The notes beneath the pieces are model-generated. The model ran no database searches, was not told where the DNA came from, and worked only from the letters and a program-made list of their open reading frames with translations. Shown here piece after piece: positions 35,471-45,078 of a DNA stretch of 64,000 nucleotides (position 1 is the first letter of the stretch; the number at the start of each line of letters is the position of its first letter). The stretch is from Deltaproteobacteria bacterium (GTDB lineage Bacteria > Desulfobacterota > Binatia > UBA1149 > SPBQ01), in assembly GCA_029262375.1 (NCBI GenBank), contig JAJCZM010000058.1, positions 118,797 to 182,796 on the forward strand. Direction: 5' to 3'. The translations under genes and the position numbers were made by a program.

Positions 35471-36226
35471 ATGTCCGCGAATCTATCCGATACTACAACG
35501 AAGAAATCTGCACTGATCGTAGGCGTAGGCCATACAGAAGGCGTCGGCGCCGCCGTTGCACGTCGTTTTGCACGCGAAGGCTACGATGTGACCGTTTTCG
35601 GCCGCAACGCCGAAAAGCTCGCGACGGCCATTGAGAGCTTAAAAGCCATCAACCCGACCGCCGATGGCCGCGTAGGCGACGTCACCGACGAGGCGACGGT
35701 TCGTCAACTCGTTGCCGACTGCGACCGTCCCGAGGCACCACTGGAAGTCGCCGTCTTCAATGCCGGCGGCAATTGGCCGAAAGCCTATCTCGACATGGAC
35801 GCCGAGTTCCTCACCGACATGTGGAAGGTCAACGCGCTGTCGGGCTTCATCTTCTCGAAAGCAGTGGTCGAAGCGATGCTGCCACGCGAGCGCGGCACGC
35901 TCATCTTCACCGGCGCGTCCGGCTCGCTGCGCGGCAAAGCCATGTTCGGCGGTTTCGCGCAAGGCAAGGCCGCTCTGCGCGCGTTGGCGCAGTCGTGTGC
36001 ACGCGAGTTCGGTCCGAAAGGATTGCATGTCGCTCACGTCGTGATCGACGGCGCGGTGGACGGCAATCGCATCAACTCGCTGCTGCCCGATCTAAAGGAA
36101 AAGGTCGGCGATGACGGCCTGCTGCGCCCGGAAGGCATCGCAGAGAATTATTGGCACATTCACAATCAGCCGCGCAGCGCGTGGACGCATGAACTCGACG
36201 TACGCCCGTGGGCGGAGAACTGGTAG
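35471..36226 (+). CDS. Short-chain dehydrogenase/reductase-like protein with Phe in place of the catalytic Tyr
   Basis: About 251 residues from an ATG preceded by GAGGAG. The Rossmann glycine motif is ALIVGVGHTEGVGAAVARR. The NAG motif is FNAGGN and the Ser is in FTGASGSLRG. At the YxxxK position the sequence is FAQGKAAL, with Tyr replaced by Phe while Lys is kept. The ending GPKGLHVAHVVIDGAV is typical of a divergent SDR subgroup that shares the replacement, so this is unlikely to be a sequencing error. It may be an altered oxidoreductase or a non-catalytic binding protein. Confidence 0.75.
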   Translation: MSANLSDTTTKKSALIVGVGHTEGVGAAVARRFAREGYDVTVFGRNAEKLATAIESLKAINPTADGRVGDVTDEATVRQLVADCDRPEAPLEVAVFNAGGNWPKAYLDMDAEFLTDMWKVNALSGFIFSKAVVEAMLPRERGTLIFTGASGSLRGKAMFGGFAQGKAALRALAQSCAREFGPKGLHVAHVVIDGAVDGNRINSLLPDLKEKVGDDGLLRPEGIAENYWHIHNQPRSAWTHELDVRPWAENW

Positions 36227-36260
36227 CCGCGCGTAATCGGGGCGCACGGCGATCATCGCG

Positions 36261-36974
36261 TCAAGCGGACCGAACGGGACGTGCCCACGCGAGATACAGA
36301 GCGGAAGACAACCCGGAGGCACCGAAGATCATGCACATGACCACGATCTGGTAGCGTGCGGCGATCAACGGCGAGACTCCCGACAGGATCTGCCCCGTCA
36401 TCATTCCGGGCAATGAGACCAAGCCGACCGCGAGCAACGAATTGATCGTCGGAATCATCGCCGCTCGCAACGCCGTCTCGCGTGCATCCACATAGTCTTT
36501 GCCGGCCAACTCTTCGGCATGAAAACGCTCGGCTGCGAGACTGACCGTGTTCATCGAGTTGGCAAAGATCATCCCCGCGAGCGGTACGACGTAACGCGGC
36601 AAGAACCAAGGCTCCAACTGCAACACGCCCTGTGTGACGAGGATCAGCGTTCCACCGCCGGCGAGCGCCAGGGCGCCGGCGACTTTCAGATACAAGTCGG
36701 TACGCCGGCCAGGCAGCGGTCGCAGCGCAATCCACGCTGCGGCAGTGATCATTACCGCCAACACGACGACGATCACCGTGGGCGTCTTCGCTTCGAACAC
36801 ATAGGCGAGGACGTAGCCGATCAAGAGAAGTTGGACCAGCATACGTAGCAGCGCCGTGACGGCATCGCGCACGCCCGTCGACCAGCGCACAAGTACTGCG
36901 ACGAATACGAGCGCCGGTACAAAGGCGATCGCCAGGTGCACGATAGAGATCGTCTGAACCGAGTTGTTCATCAC
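36261..36974 (-). CDS. fetB: FetB-type (UPF0014) ABC transporter permease
   Basis: 237 residues with about seven membrane spans. The UPF0014 signatures are MIFANSMNTVSLAAERF, ALRAAMIPTINSLLAVGLVS and LPGMMTGQILSGVSPLIAARYQ (shortened here). In E. coli FetAB exports iron and aids resistance to oxidative stress. No ATPase (FetA) gene is adjacent, so the partner must lie elsewhere. Confidence 0.85.
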   Translation of the reverse strand: MMNNSVQTISIVHLAIAFVPALVFVAVLVRWSTGVRDAVTALLRMLVQLLLIGYVLAYVFEAKTPTVIVVVLAVMITAAAWIALRPLPGRRTDLYLKVAGALALAGGGTLILVTQGVLQLEPWFLPRYVVPLAGMIFANSMNTVSLAAERFHAEELAGKDYVDARETALRAAMIPTINSLLAVGLVSLPGMMTGQILSGVSPLIAARYQIVVMCMIFGASGLSSALYLAWARPVRSA

Positions 36975-37089
36975 TCCCTAGTAGCCGAACGAGCGAGAAC
37001 ATGCAGGCGCGAACGCGAGCGCGCCCATTCGCTACTCAGCTAGACCACTGGGTGGGTGACAACTCGCCCGCGACGTCGTAAAACGGTGT

Positions 37090-37731
37090 ATGCAGTTCTC
37101 CAACGCGATCTCTGAGTTCCGCACACCGTTCACGAAGAACCCATTGCTGATCGTCATGGCCGCCGCCTTCGCGGCATTGTGGGGCTTCACCCTTGCCGGA
37201 ACACCGGATATCGCGAATTGGCTGCTCGAGAACACTCTGGTCTTTCTTGGTCTCGCAGGGCTGTTTCTCGGCTACAGGCGCGTGCAACTGAGCGATCTCA
37301 GTTACGTGCTGATCTTCGTGTACCTGTGCCTGCACGTGTACGGCGCGATGTACACGTACTCGGAGAACCCGTTCGGCTTCTGGTTGATGGAGACCTTCGA
37401 CCAGGGACGCAATCACTACGATCGCATCGTGCATTTCGGCTTCGGATTCCTACTCGCCTATCCGATGCGCGAACTCTTTCTGGTCGCATTCAACGCTCCC
37501 GCCTGGGTCGCGTGGCTGCTCCCCATCGAGTTCACGTTGTCGATCAGCGCGCTCTACGAACTGATCGAGTACGGCGTCGCAGACATCTTCTTCCCTGCGC
37601 AAGGCACTGCCTACCTGGGCACGCAAGGAGACGTCTGGGACGCTCAGAAAGACATCATGCTCGCACTCGTCGGTGCCGCGGTCGCGACCAGCATCGTTTC
37701 AGCGATCAAGAAGAAGTTCAGGATCGAGTGA
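37090..37731 (+). CDS. DUF2238 (YjdF-type) integral membrane protein
   Basis: 213 residues with about six spans. The family motifs are LSYVLIFVYLCLHVYGAMYTY, DRIVHFGFGFLLAYPMREL, ISALYELIEYGVADIFFP and LGTQGDVWDAQKDI, with conserved His and Glu in the membrane. Function unknown. It stands between divergent fetB and a convergent serine hydrolase gene. Confidence 0.85.
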   Translation: MQFSNAISEFRTPFTKNPLLIVMAAAFAALWGFTLAGTPDIANWLLENTLVFLGLAGLFLGYRRVQLSDLSYVLIFVYLCLHVYGAMYTYSENPFGFWLMETFDQGRNHYDRIVHFGFGFLLAYPMRELFLVAFNAPAWVAWLLPIEFTLSISALYELIEYGVADIFFPAQGTAYLGTQGDVWDAQKDIMLALVGAAVATSIVSAIKKKFRIE

Positions 37732-37743
37732 CGACCACCGACG

Positions 37744-38952
37744 TCAGTAGCGATCGGCGCATCGAACCGCTGCGCCGCCGATGCGTGCGATGCGTGCGTC
37801 ACCGAAAGGCGTCCCGACACCGCTGTTTACCGTCAGTGCAACGGAGAGCTTGCGGTTCGGGTCGGCGAAGCCGCCCGATCCGCCGTAACCGAAGTGGCCG
37901 AAGCCGCGGCGAACGCGAGCGCCCATCGTGAAGACGCGATGATAGCCGAGACGCCAACGCATCGAGATCGGCATCACCAGACCGGCACCCCGATTTTGTT
38001 CTTCGGCTGCACGCGCGACCGCTTCTTGCGAGAGCAGCCGCACACCGTCGATCTCGCCGCCCATCGCCAAGCAACCGTACATGCGCGCGAGCGAGCGAGC
38101 GGTGAACATGCCGTTCGCCGCCGGTATCGCGGCGCTACGAAACTCAGGACTGTTGAAATTCAGCTCGTCCATCCCCGGTGGCAATAGCGCGGCCAAGGTC
38201 TGCGTGGGGTCGTAGCGGATTCCGACACGACGCAGTCTGTCGCGCCAGCGCGTTGCTCCGGCCCACGCCTTCTCCAAACGGCGCCGGCGAACGGCGGGCG
38301 GGGCGTCCCAAGCAGGTGCCATCAATCGCGCACAGCGATGTTGTTCGCTCTCGGGCACGCCGCAGAAGGCCCCGTCGAGGCCGAGCGGAGCAACGATCTC
38401 GTCGGCCAATATCTGTTGGAACGACTTGCCGTCGGCGACGCGTCGAACCACCTCGCCCACCAAGTAGCCGTAAGTCAGACCGTGGTAGCCGTGCGCCGCG
38501 CCGGGAGCATGCGCCGGCTTCGCGGCAGCGAGAAGCTCTATCATGCGATCCCAGTCGAGCAGTTCGCGCGCGTGACCGACGATGTCCGAAACCGCGTACA
38601 GGCCGGCCTCGTGACACAGCAGATGACGAACAGTGACGTGTTCTTTGCCGGCTTGTGCAAACTCAGGCCAGTAGGTGGCCACCGGCGCATCGATGTCGAT
38701 CAGTCCACGGTCGGCGAAAATGTGGAGCAAGGTTGAAGCGACGCCCTTGGTCGTTGAGAAGGAAACACTGATGGTATCGCTTTCCCACGGCGCCCCTTTG
38801 TCGTCGCGCGTCCCGCCCCAGATATCGACGACTTTCTCGCCGTCCTTATAGACGCAAACCGCCGCACCGCCCTTGCCGTTCTTCGGCAAAATACGCCGCA
38901 GCGAGGTGGCGACATCGGCAAAGGCCGGGTGCACGTTACCGTGGATCAACAT
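37744..38952 (-). CDS. Serine hydrolase of the beta-lactamase/EstB family
   Basis: 402 residues. The SxxK motif is S66-T-T-K69 in SVSFSTTKGV. The Tyr motif is GYHGLTYGYLVGE (Tyr156, with His following, as in EstB-type esterases). A GHFGYGGSGGFADP stretch occupies the third-motif region. It has no signal peptide, so it is probably a cytosolic esterase or lactonase-like enzyme rather than a periplasmic beta-lactamase. Related genes are common near CoA-dependent lipid pathways. Confidence 0.8.
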   Translation of the reverse strand: MLIHGNVHPAFADVATSLRRILPKNGKGGAAVCVYKDGEKVVDIWGGTRDDKGAPWESDTISVSFSTTKGVASTLLHIFADRGLIDIDAPVATYWPEFAQAGKEHVTVRHLLCHEAGLYAVSDIVGHARELLDWDRMIELLAAAKPAHAPGAAHGYHGLTYGYLVGEVVRRVADGKSFQQILADEIVAPLGLDGAFCGVPESEQHRCARLMAPAWDAPPAVRRRRLEKAWAGATRWRDRLRRVGIRYDPTQTLAALLPPGMDELNFNSPEFRSAAIPAANGMFTARSLARMYGCLAMGGEIDGVRLLSQEAVARAAEEQNRGAGLVMPISMRWRLGYHRVFTMGARVRRGFGHFGYGGSGGFADPNRKLSVALTVNSGVGTPFGDARIARIGGAAVRCADRY

Positions 38953-39457
38953 GGTGGGGAGGTGGCGACGCCCGTCGTGTCCTTATTCAATTCGTGCGCC
39001 TACACAGATCGATAGCGCGAACGCGCTCGATTGCATCGCGAACGCCTCACGCTGCCAGCACAACGAATTTTACGCAATCGGCGCAGAGAAGGACGACGGA
39101 CCGGATCGGGTAGCAGACTGCCGGCGCCCGCCGAATCCCCCCGGCGCAATCCGTAGCGGCACGCGGCCGGTCGAAGACATGACCGTCGTAGCGCGCCCGA
39201 ATCTCGTGAACACTTGCGGCGCCAGATACAAGAAGCTCCTGCCGGTTTTCGACTGGCTATCGGCCCTGTCGCCGGACTGAATCACCCAGCCTTCCGCCGC
39301 TAGCGGGCACGACGCAAGATAGTCTGTTGACTAAGATTCCGCTGCTCTCCTAGTCTTCGAGCACGCTAGGGAGTGCGTTGACACGTGAGCCATCGAGGCA
39401 ACGGTCGCCGCTCCAGGCCTCTCCTGGCGACTAAAACCGTTTAGGAGGGCCGCCCAC
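38953..39457. other. Intergenic region between divergent genes
   Basis: I see no coding region, RNA gene or long repeat. A promoter-like pair lies near its right end (separate entry). A small inverted repeat, CCAGG/CCTGG (39414-39428), precedes the strong AGGAGG ribosome site of the next gene. Confidence 0.5.
39327..39356 (+). promoter_or_regulatory. Candidate promoter for the secreted orphan at 39458
   Basis: TTGACT, an 18-nt spacer and TAGTCT (4 of 6) lie about 100 nt before the start codon. Sequence match only. Confidence 0.3.
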
Positions 39458-40063
39458 ATGGGACAGTATCGTCTCGTTTCTCGTCTCGTCATTGCAGCCG
39501 CATTCATTGTCTCGCTCGCACCGAGCGACGCATCGGCCGTAATCCTGTGCAACAATTTGACCGGAACTCCCGTGCCCGTACTCGGGGTCCCGCAGGTTCG
39601 ATCCGACTTCCGCTATGTTGCCGGCCCGGGCGGCGGCGACGACAAGATCAGAACCAAGAAAGGCACTTTCGACTTCTTGGGGTTCGATCCGGTCAATACG
39701 CACGACGTCATCATCACCGTTTACGATGCCGTTACGGAAGTGCAGATGTTCCAAGCGAACCTGGCTTCCGGATCGGGCACTTTCTGGTCGCAACCGAATG
39801 CGACCAAGTTCAAGTACAACGACCCGGCATCCACCGTTGGAATCAAGAAGTCGATCATCAAGATCTCGACGTTTTTCCCGGGCGGTCATGTGCTGAGAAA
39901 GGCGGTCGGCGTGAATGCACTGCTGACGAACGTTCCGTTCCCGAATGCCAACGGGATGTTCTTCGTGATGGAGCTGGTCGACAGCGGCGGCAACGGAATC
40001 TGCCACGGCGTAGACATGCCTTTCTGCAAAACGACACCGAATCGCCAGCGCTGCGATATCTGA
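39458..40063 (+). CDS. Secreted protein of unknown function
   Basis: 201 residues, starting after a strong AGGAGG. The signal peptide is LVIAAAFIVSLAPSDASA. The mature part is beta-rich (KGTFDFLGFDPVNTHDVIITVYDA, NATKFKYNDP, GIKKSIIKISTFF) and ends with a Cys-containing segment (NGICHGVDMPFCKTT). The C-terminal domain of the 1021-residue protein at 6-9 kb shows a similar KFKYxD/KTFKFRD pattern, so they may share a fold. No family is known to me. Confidence 0.65.
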   Translation: MGQYRLVSRLVIAAAFIVSLAPSDASAVILCNNLTGTPVPVLGVPQVRSDFRYVAGPGGGDDKIRTKKGTFDFLGFDPVNTHDVIITVYDAVTEVQMFQANLASGSGTFWSQPNATKFKYNDPASTVGIKKSIIKISTFFPGGHVLRKAVGVNALLTNVPFPNANGMFFVMELVDSGGNGICHGVDMPFCKTTPNRQRCDI

Positions 40064-40242
40064 CCGGTGAGTCAGGGGGCTACGACGGCCTAGGCCGGTC
40101 GATCACGGGGACGCGCTACCACCCCCGTCCTCGCCCGGCCTAGACCGCGCGGCCTCCCCCCGGTTGCGACATCTCTTGACCGCTGTGCCTGTGCCCTCGT
40201 GGTCGGATTGCACGATCTCATTCACCGGTTAATAGGTAGAGG

Positions 40243-41895
40243 ATGAGTGCGGATCGAGAAAGACCACAGGCGAACCGATGGGCCGGCGAACAATCGGGCA
40301 AGCAATCGGACAAGCAAGCGCGCAGCATGCTGAGCAAGACACTAGGGAAAATACTGATCGTCGTATGCTTGCTCGCGGCGGTACAACTAGTGGCGGACAA
40401 TCGCGCGAGCGAAGCCGGTGCCCCAACCGGCTTGTCTCAGCCGGGCGAGATCTTTCTGATCAACAGCTACACCGACCGGCAGCAGACGTTTCCCAGCATC
40501 GGCATGGGCCGAGACGGCCGATTCACCGTCACGTGGACGAGCGATCGCACGCTCAACGGCGGCGGCAGAGGGCCGCATGCAAGACAGTTCGATGCGTCCG
40601 CGACCGCATTGAGCGAAGACTTTCATCCAGCCGGGGCCACCACCGTCGATCAGCGAACGAACGATGTCGCGCAGGCTAACGTCGGTGGGCAAGACATCAC
40701 GCTGTTTGCGTTCGAAGACGACGTCTCCGGCGGGGGCGACGTGTACGGGCGCGCGCTGGTCGATGGTTCCGGTGAAGCCGCCGCTCCTGTCGTGATCTCC
40801 ACAACGGGCGCCGCTCGTTCACCGCACGCGTTCGTGACGCAGGAAATGGGTGTGAACTCCGTCGTAGGCGGATTCGTTTGGGAGCAGCTCGGCGTAACCA
40901 CCGACCACGTCGCCGACATTTACCTCCGCCGAGTCGAAGTGAACACGCAAGCCGCACAAACCGCCGGCGCTACTGCGCCCGGCCCGAACCTGACGCTTTC
41001 AGCACCGTTGCAGGTCAACGAGTACACGACCGGCAACCAGCGCAAACCCGCCGCCTGCGTACTCGGAACGGGTGACGTGGCGGTGGTCTGGCTGGACTAC
41101 GACCAGTCGGCTGTCGTCGGCAAGCTGCTGACCAACTCGGGGGCTACCGTCGCCAGCGAATTCCAGATCGCGACCGGGAATGCATACCAGATTCGCGCCG
41201 ATGTCTGCTGCAGCGACAATCGTTTCGTCGTTACCTGGGATACCGACCCCTTTACCGGACCCTTTCCCGATGGCGACGCCGGCGGCATTCTGGCGCGCAT
41301 CTACGATCAAACAGGACAGCCGCTGGCGCCGGAGTTCTTGGTCAACACGTACACACCGATCTCCCAGAACGACCCGCACATCGCCTGCGACAGTGCCGGC
41401 AACTTCGTCGTAGCCTGGGGCATGTTCGAAGGCCTCGTTGTGAAACTCGGTTCCAAAGCACGTTCGTTCGACGCAGACGGCACCCCGTACGACGCCGAGG
41501 ACTACGACGTCGCACAGAACGCCGGTTCCCCCCACGTCGCGCTCAGCGAGAACGGCGTCGTGACGGCGGTTTGGTCCGAGGCAACTTTCCTGCCGGATGC
41601 GCACCAACTCGACATCATCGGGCAGCGAATTGCCATCGCCGAACTGTCCACGCCCGCCGTCTGTGGAGATCCTGTGGACCCGGGCGCCGCACTAACGAGT
41701 GCTCCGATTGCGACGGGCGAGCTCATCACTGCGAGCGATGCACTGTTCACACTCAACGCAGCGGTCGGAGCAGCAAGCTGCCTCGCATGCGTGTGCGACG
41801 TGAACGGCGACGGTTCGATCACCGCAACCGACGCGTTGCTGATCTTGAGCGCCGCCGTCGGGATCGATGTAACGCTCGCTTGCCCGGCGTGCTGA
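40243..41895 (+). CDS. Secreted beta-propeller-like protein with C-terminal dockerin-like domain
   Basis: 550 residues. The true start may be the Met 28 codons in (MLSKTLGKILIVVCLLAAV), which gives a normal signal peptide. The body (about 60-460) is built of repeats such as QTFPSIGMGRDGRFTVTWTS and HIACDSAGNFVVAWGMFE, a beta-propeller-type pattern of secreted proteins. The C-terminal 70 residues are a Cys-framed double EF-hand-like module: SDALFTLNAAVG, CVCDVNGDGSITATDALLIL, then SAAVG. This is the dockerin type I pattern also seen at the N-termini of three cytochromes in this window. No cohesin is visible. Function unknown. Confidence 0.7.
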   Translation: MSADRERPQANRWAGEQSGKQSDKQARSMLSKTLGKILIVVCLLAAVQLVADNRASEAGAPTGLSQPGEIFLINSYTDRQQTFPSIGMGRDGRFTVTWTSDRTLNGGGRGPHARQFDASATALSEDFHPAGATTVDQRTNDVAQANVGGQDITLFAFEDDVSGGGDVYGRALVDGSGEAAAPVVISTTGAARSPHAFVTQEMGVNSVVGGFVWEQLGVTTDHVADIYLRRVEVNTQAAQTAGATAPGPNLTLSAPLQVNEYTTGNQRKPAACVLGTGDVAVVWLDYDQSAVVGKLLTNSGATVASEFQIATGNAYQIRADVCCSDNRFVVTWDTDPFTGPFPDGDAGGILARIYDQTGQPLAPEFLVNTYTPISQNDPHIACDSAGNFVVAWGMFEGLVVKLGSKARSFDADGTPYDAEDYDVAQNAGSPHVALSENGVVTAVWSEATFLPDAHQLDIIGQRIAIAELSTPAVCGDPVDPGAALTSAPIATGELITASDALFTLNAAVGAASCLACVCDVNGDGSITATDALLILSAAVGIDVTLACPAC

Positions 41896-41950
41896 GCAGG
41901 TTGAGCTTGCTGAGCTTGCTGAGCTTGCTGAGCTTGCCAAGCTTGCCGAG
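41893..41950. repeat. 9-bp tandem repeat (TGAGCTTGC) beginning at the stop codon
   Basis: Four perfect and two degenerate units of TGAGCTTGC run from the TGA stop codon of the preceding gene. No coding role. Confidence 0.85.
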
Positions 41951-42045
41951 CCCGTCGTTTTAAGTCCGAGGCGCTTCACTCGTGTCGCGCGCGGGTCTAC
42001 AGTTCGCCGGTCTGGGAACGGTACGTTCCTTAGGAGGATCCCACG

Positions 42046-43776
42046 ATGCGTCGATCCACCGCTATAGCGATTGTATTCACGGTTGCGATAACCGGCGTGT
42101 ACGGCCATGCACCGACCGCACACGCCGCATGCAACGCCCTGCCGAGCCCAGGCTCGCTCGTAGGCAAGCAACCTGCACCGGAAACACAGGTCGAGGACGG
42201 ACGACTTCCCTACCGCGGCGCCCTCGGCAGCATGGACCGCGGCGTATTCACCCCATCGCCCGCCTACGCCACGCCCGACACCAGTGAGACCCTCGTCACA
42301 CTTGGTCCGGACGGCTGCGGCGGCGGTACCCTCGAGCTAGTTGAATCGAAAGACGACCTGATCATCACGTTCGTCTTCGAAGAAGCCTCCGACAACAACC
42401 GTCCGCGTGTCACGCAACTCGCAGCGCCGACGCAGCATGCTGCACTCTCGGTCCTCGGTAAGGCGGAAGCCAAAGCAGGGTTCGTCTTCAACGGAGTATT
42501 CCCCAATACCGGCGTGGCGCTGATACGCGCGACGGTCGCGGGCAATGACGAGCGCCGCCTGCGGTTCGCGATGCCGACGGTCGCGCAAATAGGTACTACG
42601 GGCGATCCCACAGCGCCGCACTTCCAGAACACCCGCGTCATCGTCACGAGGCGAGACGCTACGCCGCCGCTGGCACAACTCGTCGCGAAACACTGCGCAG
42701 GCTTCGTATTCGCGTCGGAGAACAAACCGCTGGCGTGCATCGACACCATCTACAGCAGCTACCCGACTTTGTGCGCCATCACGGACTCTGCGCGCGACCC
42801 CTTCTCGTGTCATGCGAACACCAGCTTCGGCCCGCGCATCGACTTCGGCAAGCAATGCTACCCCGGACCCCACTCGGTTGACGGGCCGAAGGATTGCGAC
42901 CAGCAGCCTGGAAGTCTGCACTACATCGTCGATGGCTGCGGCAACCTGCGCCTTCGCTTCTCTTGGAAATCGATCATCGACGATCCTAGCGGTAGGCGGT
43001 TCTCTCGATCACTGCGGGGACTCTCGGCAATCTCACGAACCGCGACGGGTGTAGACGAACGCATCCGTGTACCCGGGCGCGAATTCCTCGCCTCGACGCA
43101 CAACACGGCGGGCGGCGGGAATCCCCACAAGCCGAAATTCACCGCGCACCCGAACGCGAGCTTCAAGAACGCGATGGATCTGTCGGGCGTCGCCGACAAA
43201 GATCGTTCTACGCTATGGATTCTACCTCGCATGCCGGTCACGTACGTCTGTGAAGGAACGCAACCGGTCGAAGCGTGCATGGGAATCGTCAACGAGCAGA
43301 CCGGATGCGTTTGCCCGAGCCGCACCATGTGCACCTGCGGTCCTCCCGTCCCGCCGACATACTTCGCGTGCAGCGGAGACCCCGACCTGCTCTACCAGCC
43401 CTGCACCAACTCGTCGCACTGCGGCACGGGCAAGTGCAACGCCCCCGCGCGCTGCGTTCCTGAGATGTCGGCATGGTCCACCACTCCGCCGCAAGGAAAC
43501 CTGTGTAACGCCGATGGGATCGCCGGCGGCTGCGCGACCGATCAAGAACAATGCGGTTACTCGCTGTTCGAGCAGCGCGACGCGCCCGGAGAAGCGATCC
43601 TGCGCGATGTCGACTACCTCATCACCGACCCGATCGGCACCAACCGTGGTGTATGCTTGCTGGACTTCAGCCGCACCTGCGGGGTTGCCGGTAGCGACGG
43701 CTGTACTCGCGACGACGGTACCGACGTCGGTCCCTGCACGGCGTACTACTTCGAATCGGGGGACGTCGTTCCATAG
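42046..43776 (+). CDS. Secreted Cys-rich protein of unknown function
   Basis: 576 residues with a signal peptide (AIAIVFTVAITGVYGHAPTA) and a strong AGGAGG site. The N-terminal half is beta-rich, and the C-terminal 200 residues hold many Cys pairs (CVCPSRTMCTCGPP, SHCGTGKCN) suggesting disulfides. No family is recognised. It is the third secreted orphan in a row on this strand. The PLP-enzyme gene follows after 23 nt but is functionally unrelated. Confidence 0.65.
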   Translation: MRRSTAIAIVFTVAITGVYGHAPTAHAACNALPSPGSLVGKQPAPETQVEDGRLPYRGALGSMDRGVFTPSPAYATPDTSETLVTLGPDGCGGGTLELVESKDDLIITFVFEEASDNNRPRVTQLAAPTQHAALSVLGKAEAKAGFVFNGVFPNTGVALIRATVAGNDERRLRFAMPTVAQIGTTGDPTAPHFQNTRVIVTRRDATPPLAQLVAKHCAGFVFASENKPLACIDTIYSSYPTLCAITDSARDPFSCHANTSFGPRIDFGKQCYPGPHSVDGPKDCDQQPGSLHYIVDGCGNLRLRFSWKSIIDDPSGRRFSRSLRGLSAISRTATGVDERIRVPGREFLASTHNTAGGGNPHKPKFTAHPNASFKNAMDLSGVADKDRSTLWILPRMPVTYVCEGTQPVEACMGIVNEQTGCVCPSRTMCTCGPPVPPTYFACSGDPDLLYQPCTNSSHCGTGKCNAPARCVPEMSAWSTTPPQGNLCNADGIAGGCATDQEQCGYSLFEQRDAPGEAILRDVDYLITDPIGTNRGVCLLDFSRTCGVAGSDGCTRDDGTDVGPCTAYYFESGDVVP

Positions 43777-43799
43777 CGCGTGACGGTAGGAGCATCCGA

Positions 43800-45059
43800 A
43801 TGAAATTCCCCGACAAAGGACGCACCTGGTCGAAGGTCGAGGCCGACCTCGACGCGTTCAGGCTCAGCGACGTCGCGTCGAGTCCGACCAATCGCCTGAT
43901 GACCGCCATCCACATGGGCGACGACTCGATCCATGAGATCTGTCAGCGCGCGTACAACAAGTACTTTCACAGCAATGCCGTGCTCGCCGAACTCGAGCCG
44001 GGCTTGGGTCGAATGCAAGAAGAAGTGCTTGGATGGACCGTCGATCTTCTCAATGGCAATTCGACCGACTCCGAAGGACGGGCGAACATGACCTCGGGCG
44101 GAAGCGAGAGCATCTTCTGCGCCGTACACGCCGCGCGGGAATGGGCGAAAGCCAACCTTCCCAGCGCAAAGCCGCCCTACCGGATCGTGATGCCGAAAAC
44201 CGGGCACGCCGCCTTCGACAAAGCGGCGCACTATCAGGGACTCGAGATCGTGCGCGTTCCCGTTGGCTCCGATCTACGCGCAGACGTTGCAGCGCTCGAA
44301 GCGGCGGTCACGCGCGATACGATCATGCTGGTCGGCTCAGCCCCGTGCTGGGGATTCGGGCTGATGGATGCCATTCCTGAGATCGGCGCCGTAGCCGAGC
44401 GTCACGGGCTTTGGCTGCACGTGGATTGCTGCGTCGGTGGTTTCTTACTTCCGTTCCTTGAACGCCTCGGGCACGACATCGCCCCGTTCGATTTTCGAGT
44501 GCCGGCGGTCTGCTCGATTTCCGCCGACCTGCACAAGCACGGATACGCGGCCAAGCCGGCATCAACGGTCTCGTACCGCTCGCAGGAACTACAGGACTAC
44601 CACTATGTGGGCGTCGCCATCGATGACTGGCAGAGCGGCATGTACAAAACCCACGGCGTGGTCGGCAGTCGTCCGGGATCATCCGTCGCCGCAGCGTGGG
44701 CGGTCATGAGTGTGCTCGGTGAGGACGGCTACCTGGATCTCACGCGTCGAGCGTTGGCCGTGAAGACGCGCCTCGTGGCCGGCATCGAGGCCGTCGAGGA
44801 CTTCCGGGTTCTGGCAAACGAATCGCTCCTGGTGCCGTTCCGCTCGGAAACACTCGACATGCTCAACGTCTTCGGAGGTTTGGTCGAGCGCGGCTACTTC
44901 CCTTGGGGCACGTTCGAGCCGATCTACGTGCATCCGTCGGCAGAGCCCGTCGACGACGTCGTCATAGACTCGTTCCTCGGCGATCTCGGCGAAGTCGGCG
45001 CCGGCGTTCGCGCAGGGACTATCACGGCTCAAGCCCTCGCTACCTATATCGCCCACTGA
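43800..45059 (+). CDS. PLP-dependent decarboxylase/lyase (sphingosine-1-phosphate lyase-like)
   Basis: 419 residues, fold-type I PLP enzyme of the group II decarboxylase family. TSGGSESIFCAVHAAREW binds the cofactor phosphate. WLHVDCCVGGF holds the Asp that pairs with the pyridine nitrogen (Asp209). ADLHKHGYAAKPAS contains the Schiff-base Lys (probably Lys246, in the HKxG context of S1P lyase). The short N-terminus and lack of a membrane anchor fit the bacterial soluble S1P-lyase/tyrosine-decarboxylase-like group. The substrate, a phosphorylated sphingoid base or an amino acid, cannot be decided. Confidence 0.8.
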   Translation: MKFPDKGRTWSKVEADLDAFRLSDVASSPTNRLMTAIHMGDDSIHEICQRAYNKYFHSNAVLAELEPGLGRMQEEVLGWTVDLLNGNSTDSEGRANMTSGGSESIFCAVHAAREWAKANLPSAKPPYRIVMPKTGHAAFDKAAHYQGLEIVRVPVGSDLRADVAALEAAVTRDTIMLVGSAPCWGFGLMDAIPEIGAVAERHGLWLHVDCCVGGFLLPFLERLGHDIAPFDFRVPAVCSISADLHKHGYAAKPASTVSYRSQELQDYHYVGVAIDDWQSGMYKTHGVVGSRPGSSVAAAWAVMSVLGEDGYLDLTRRALAVKTRLVAGIEAVEDFRVLANESLLVPFRSETLDMLNVFGGLVERGYFPWGTFEPIYVHPSAEPVDDVVIDSFLGDLGEVGAGVRAGTITAQALATYIAH

Positions 45060-45078
45060 AGCCGACGAAGTGGTACCG

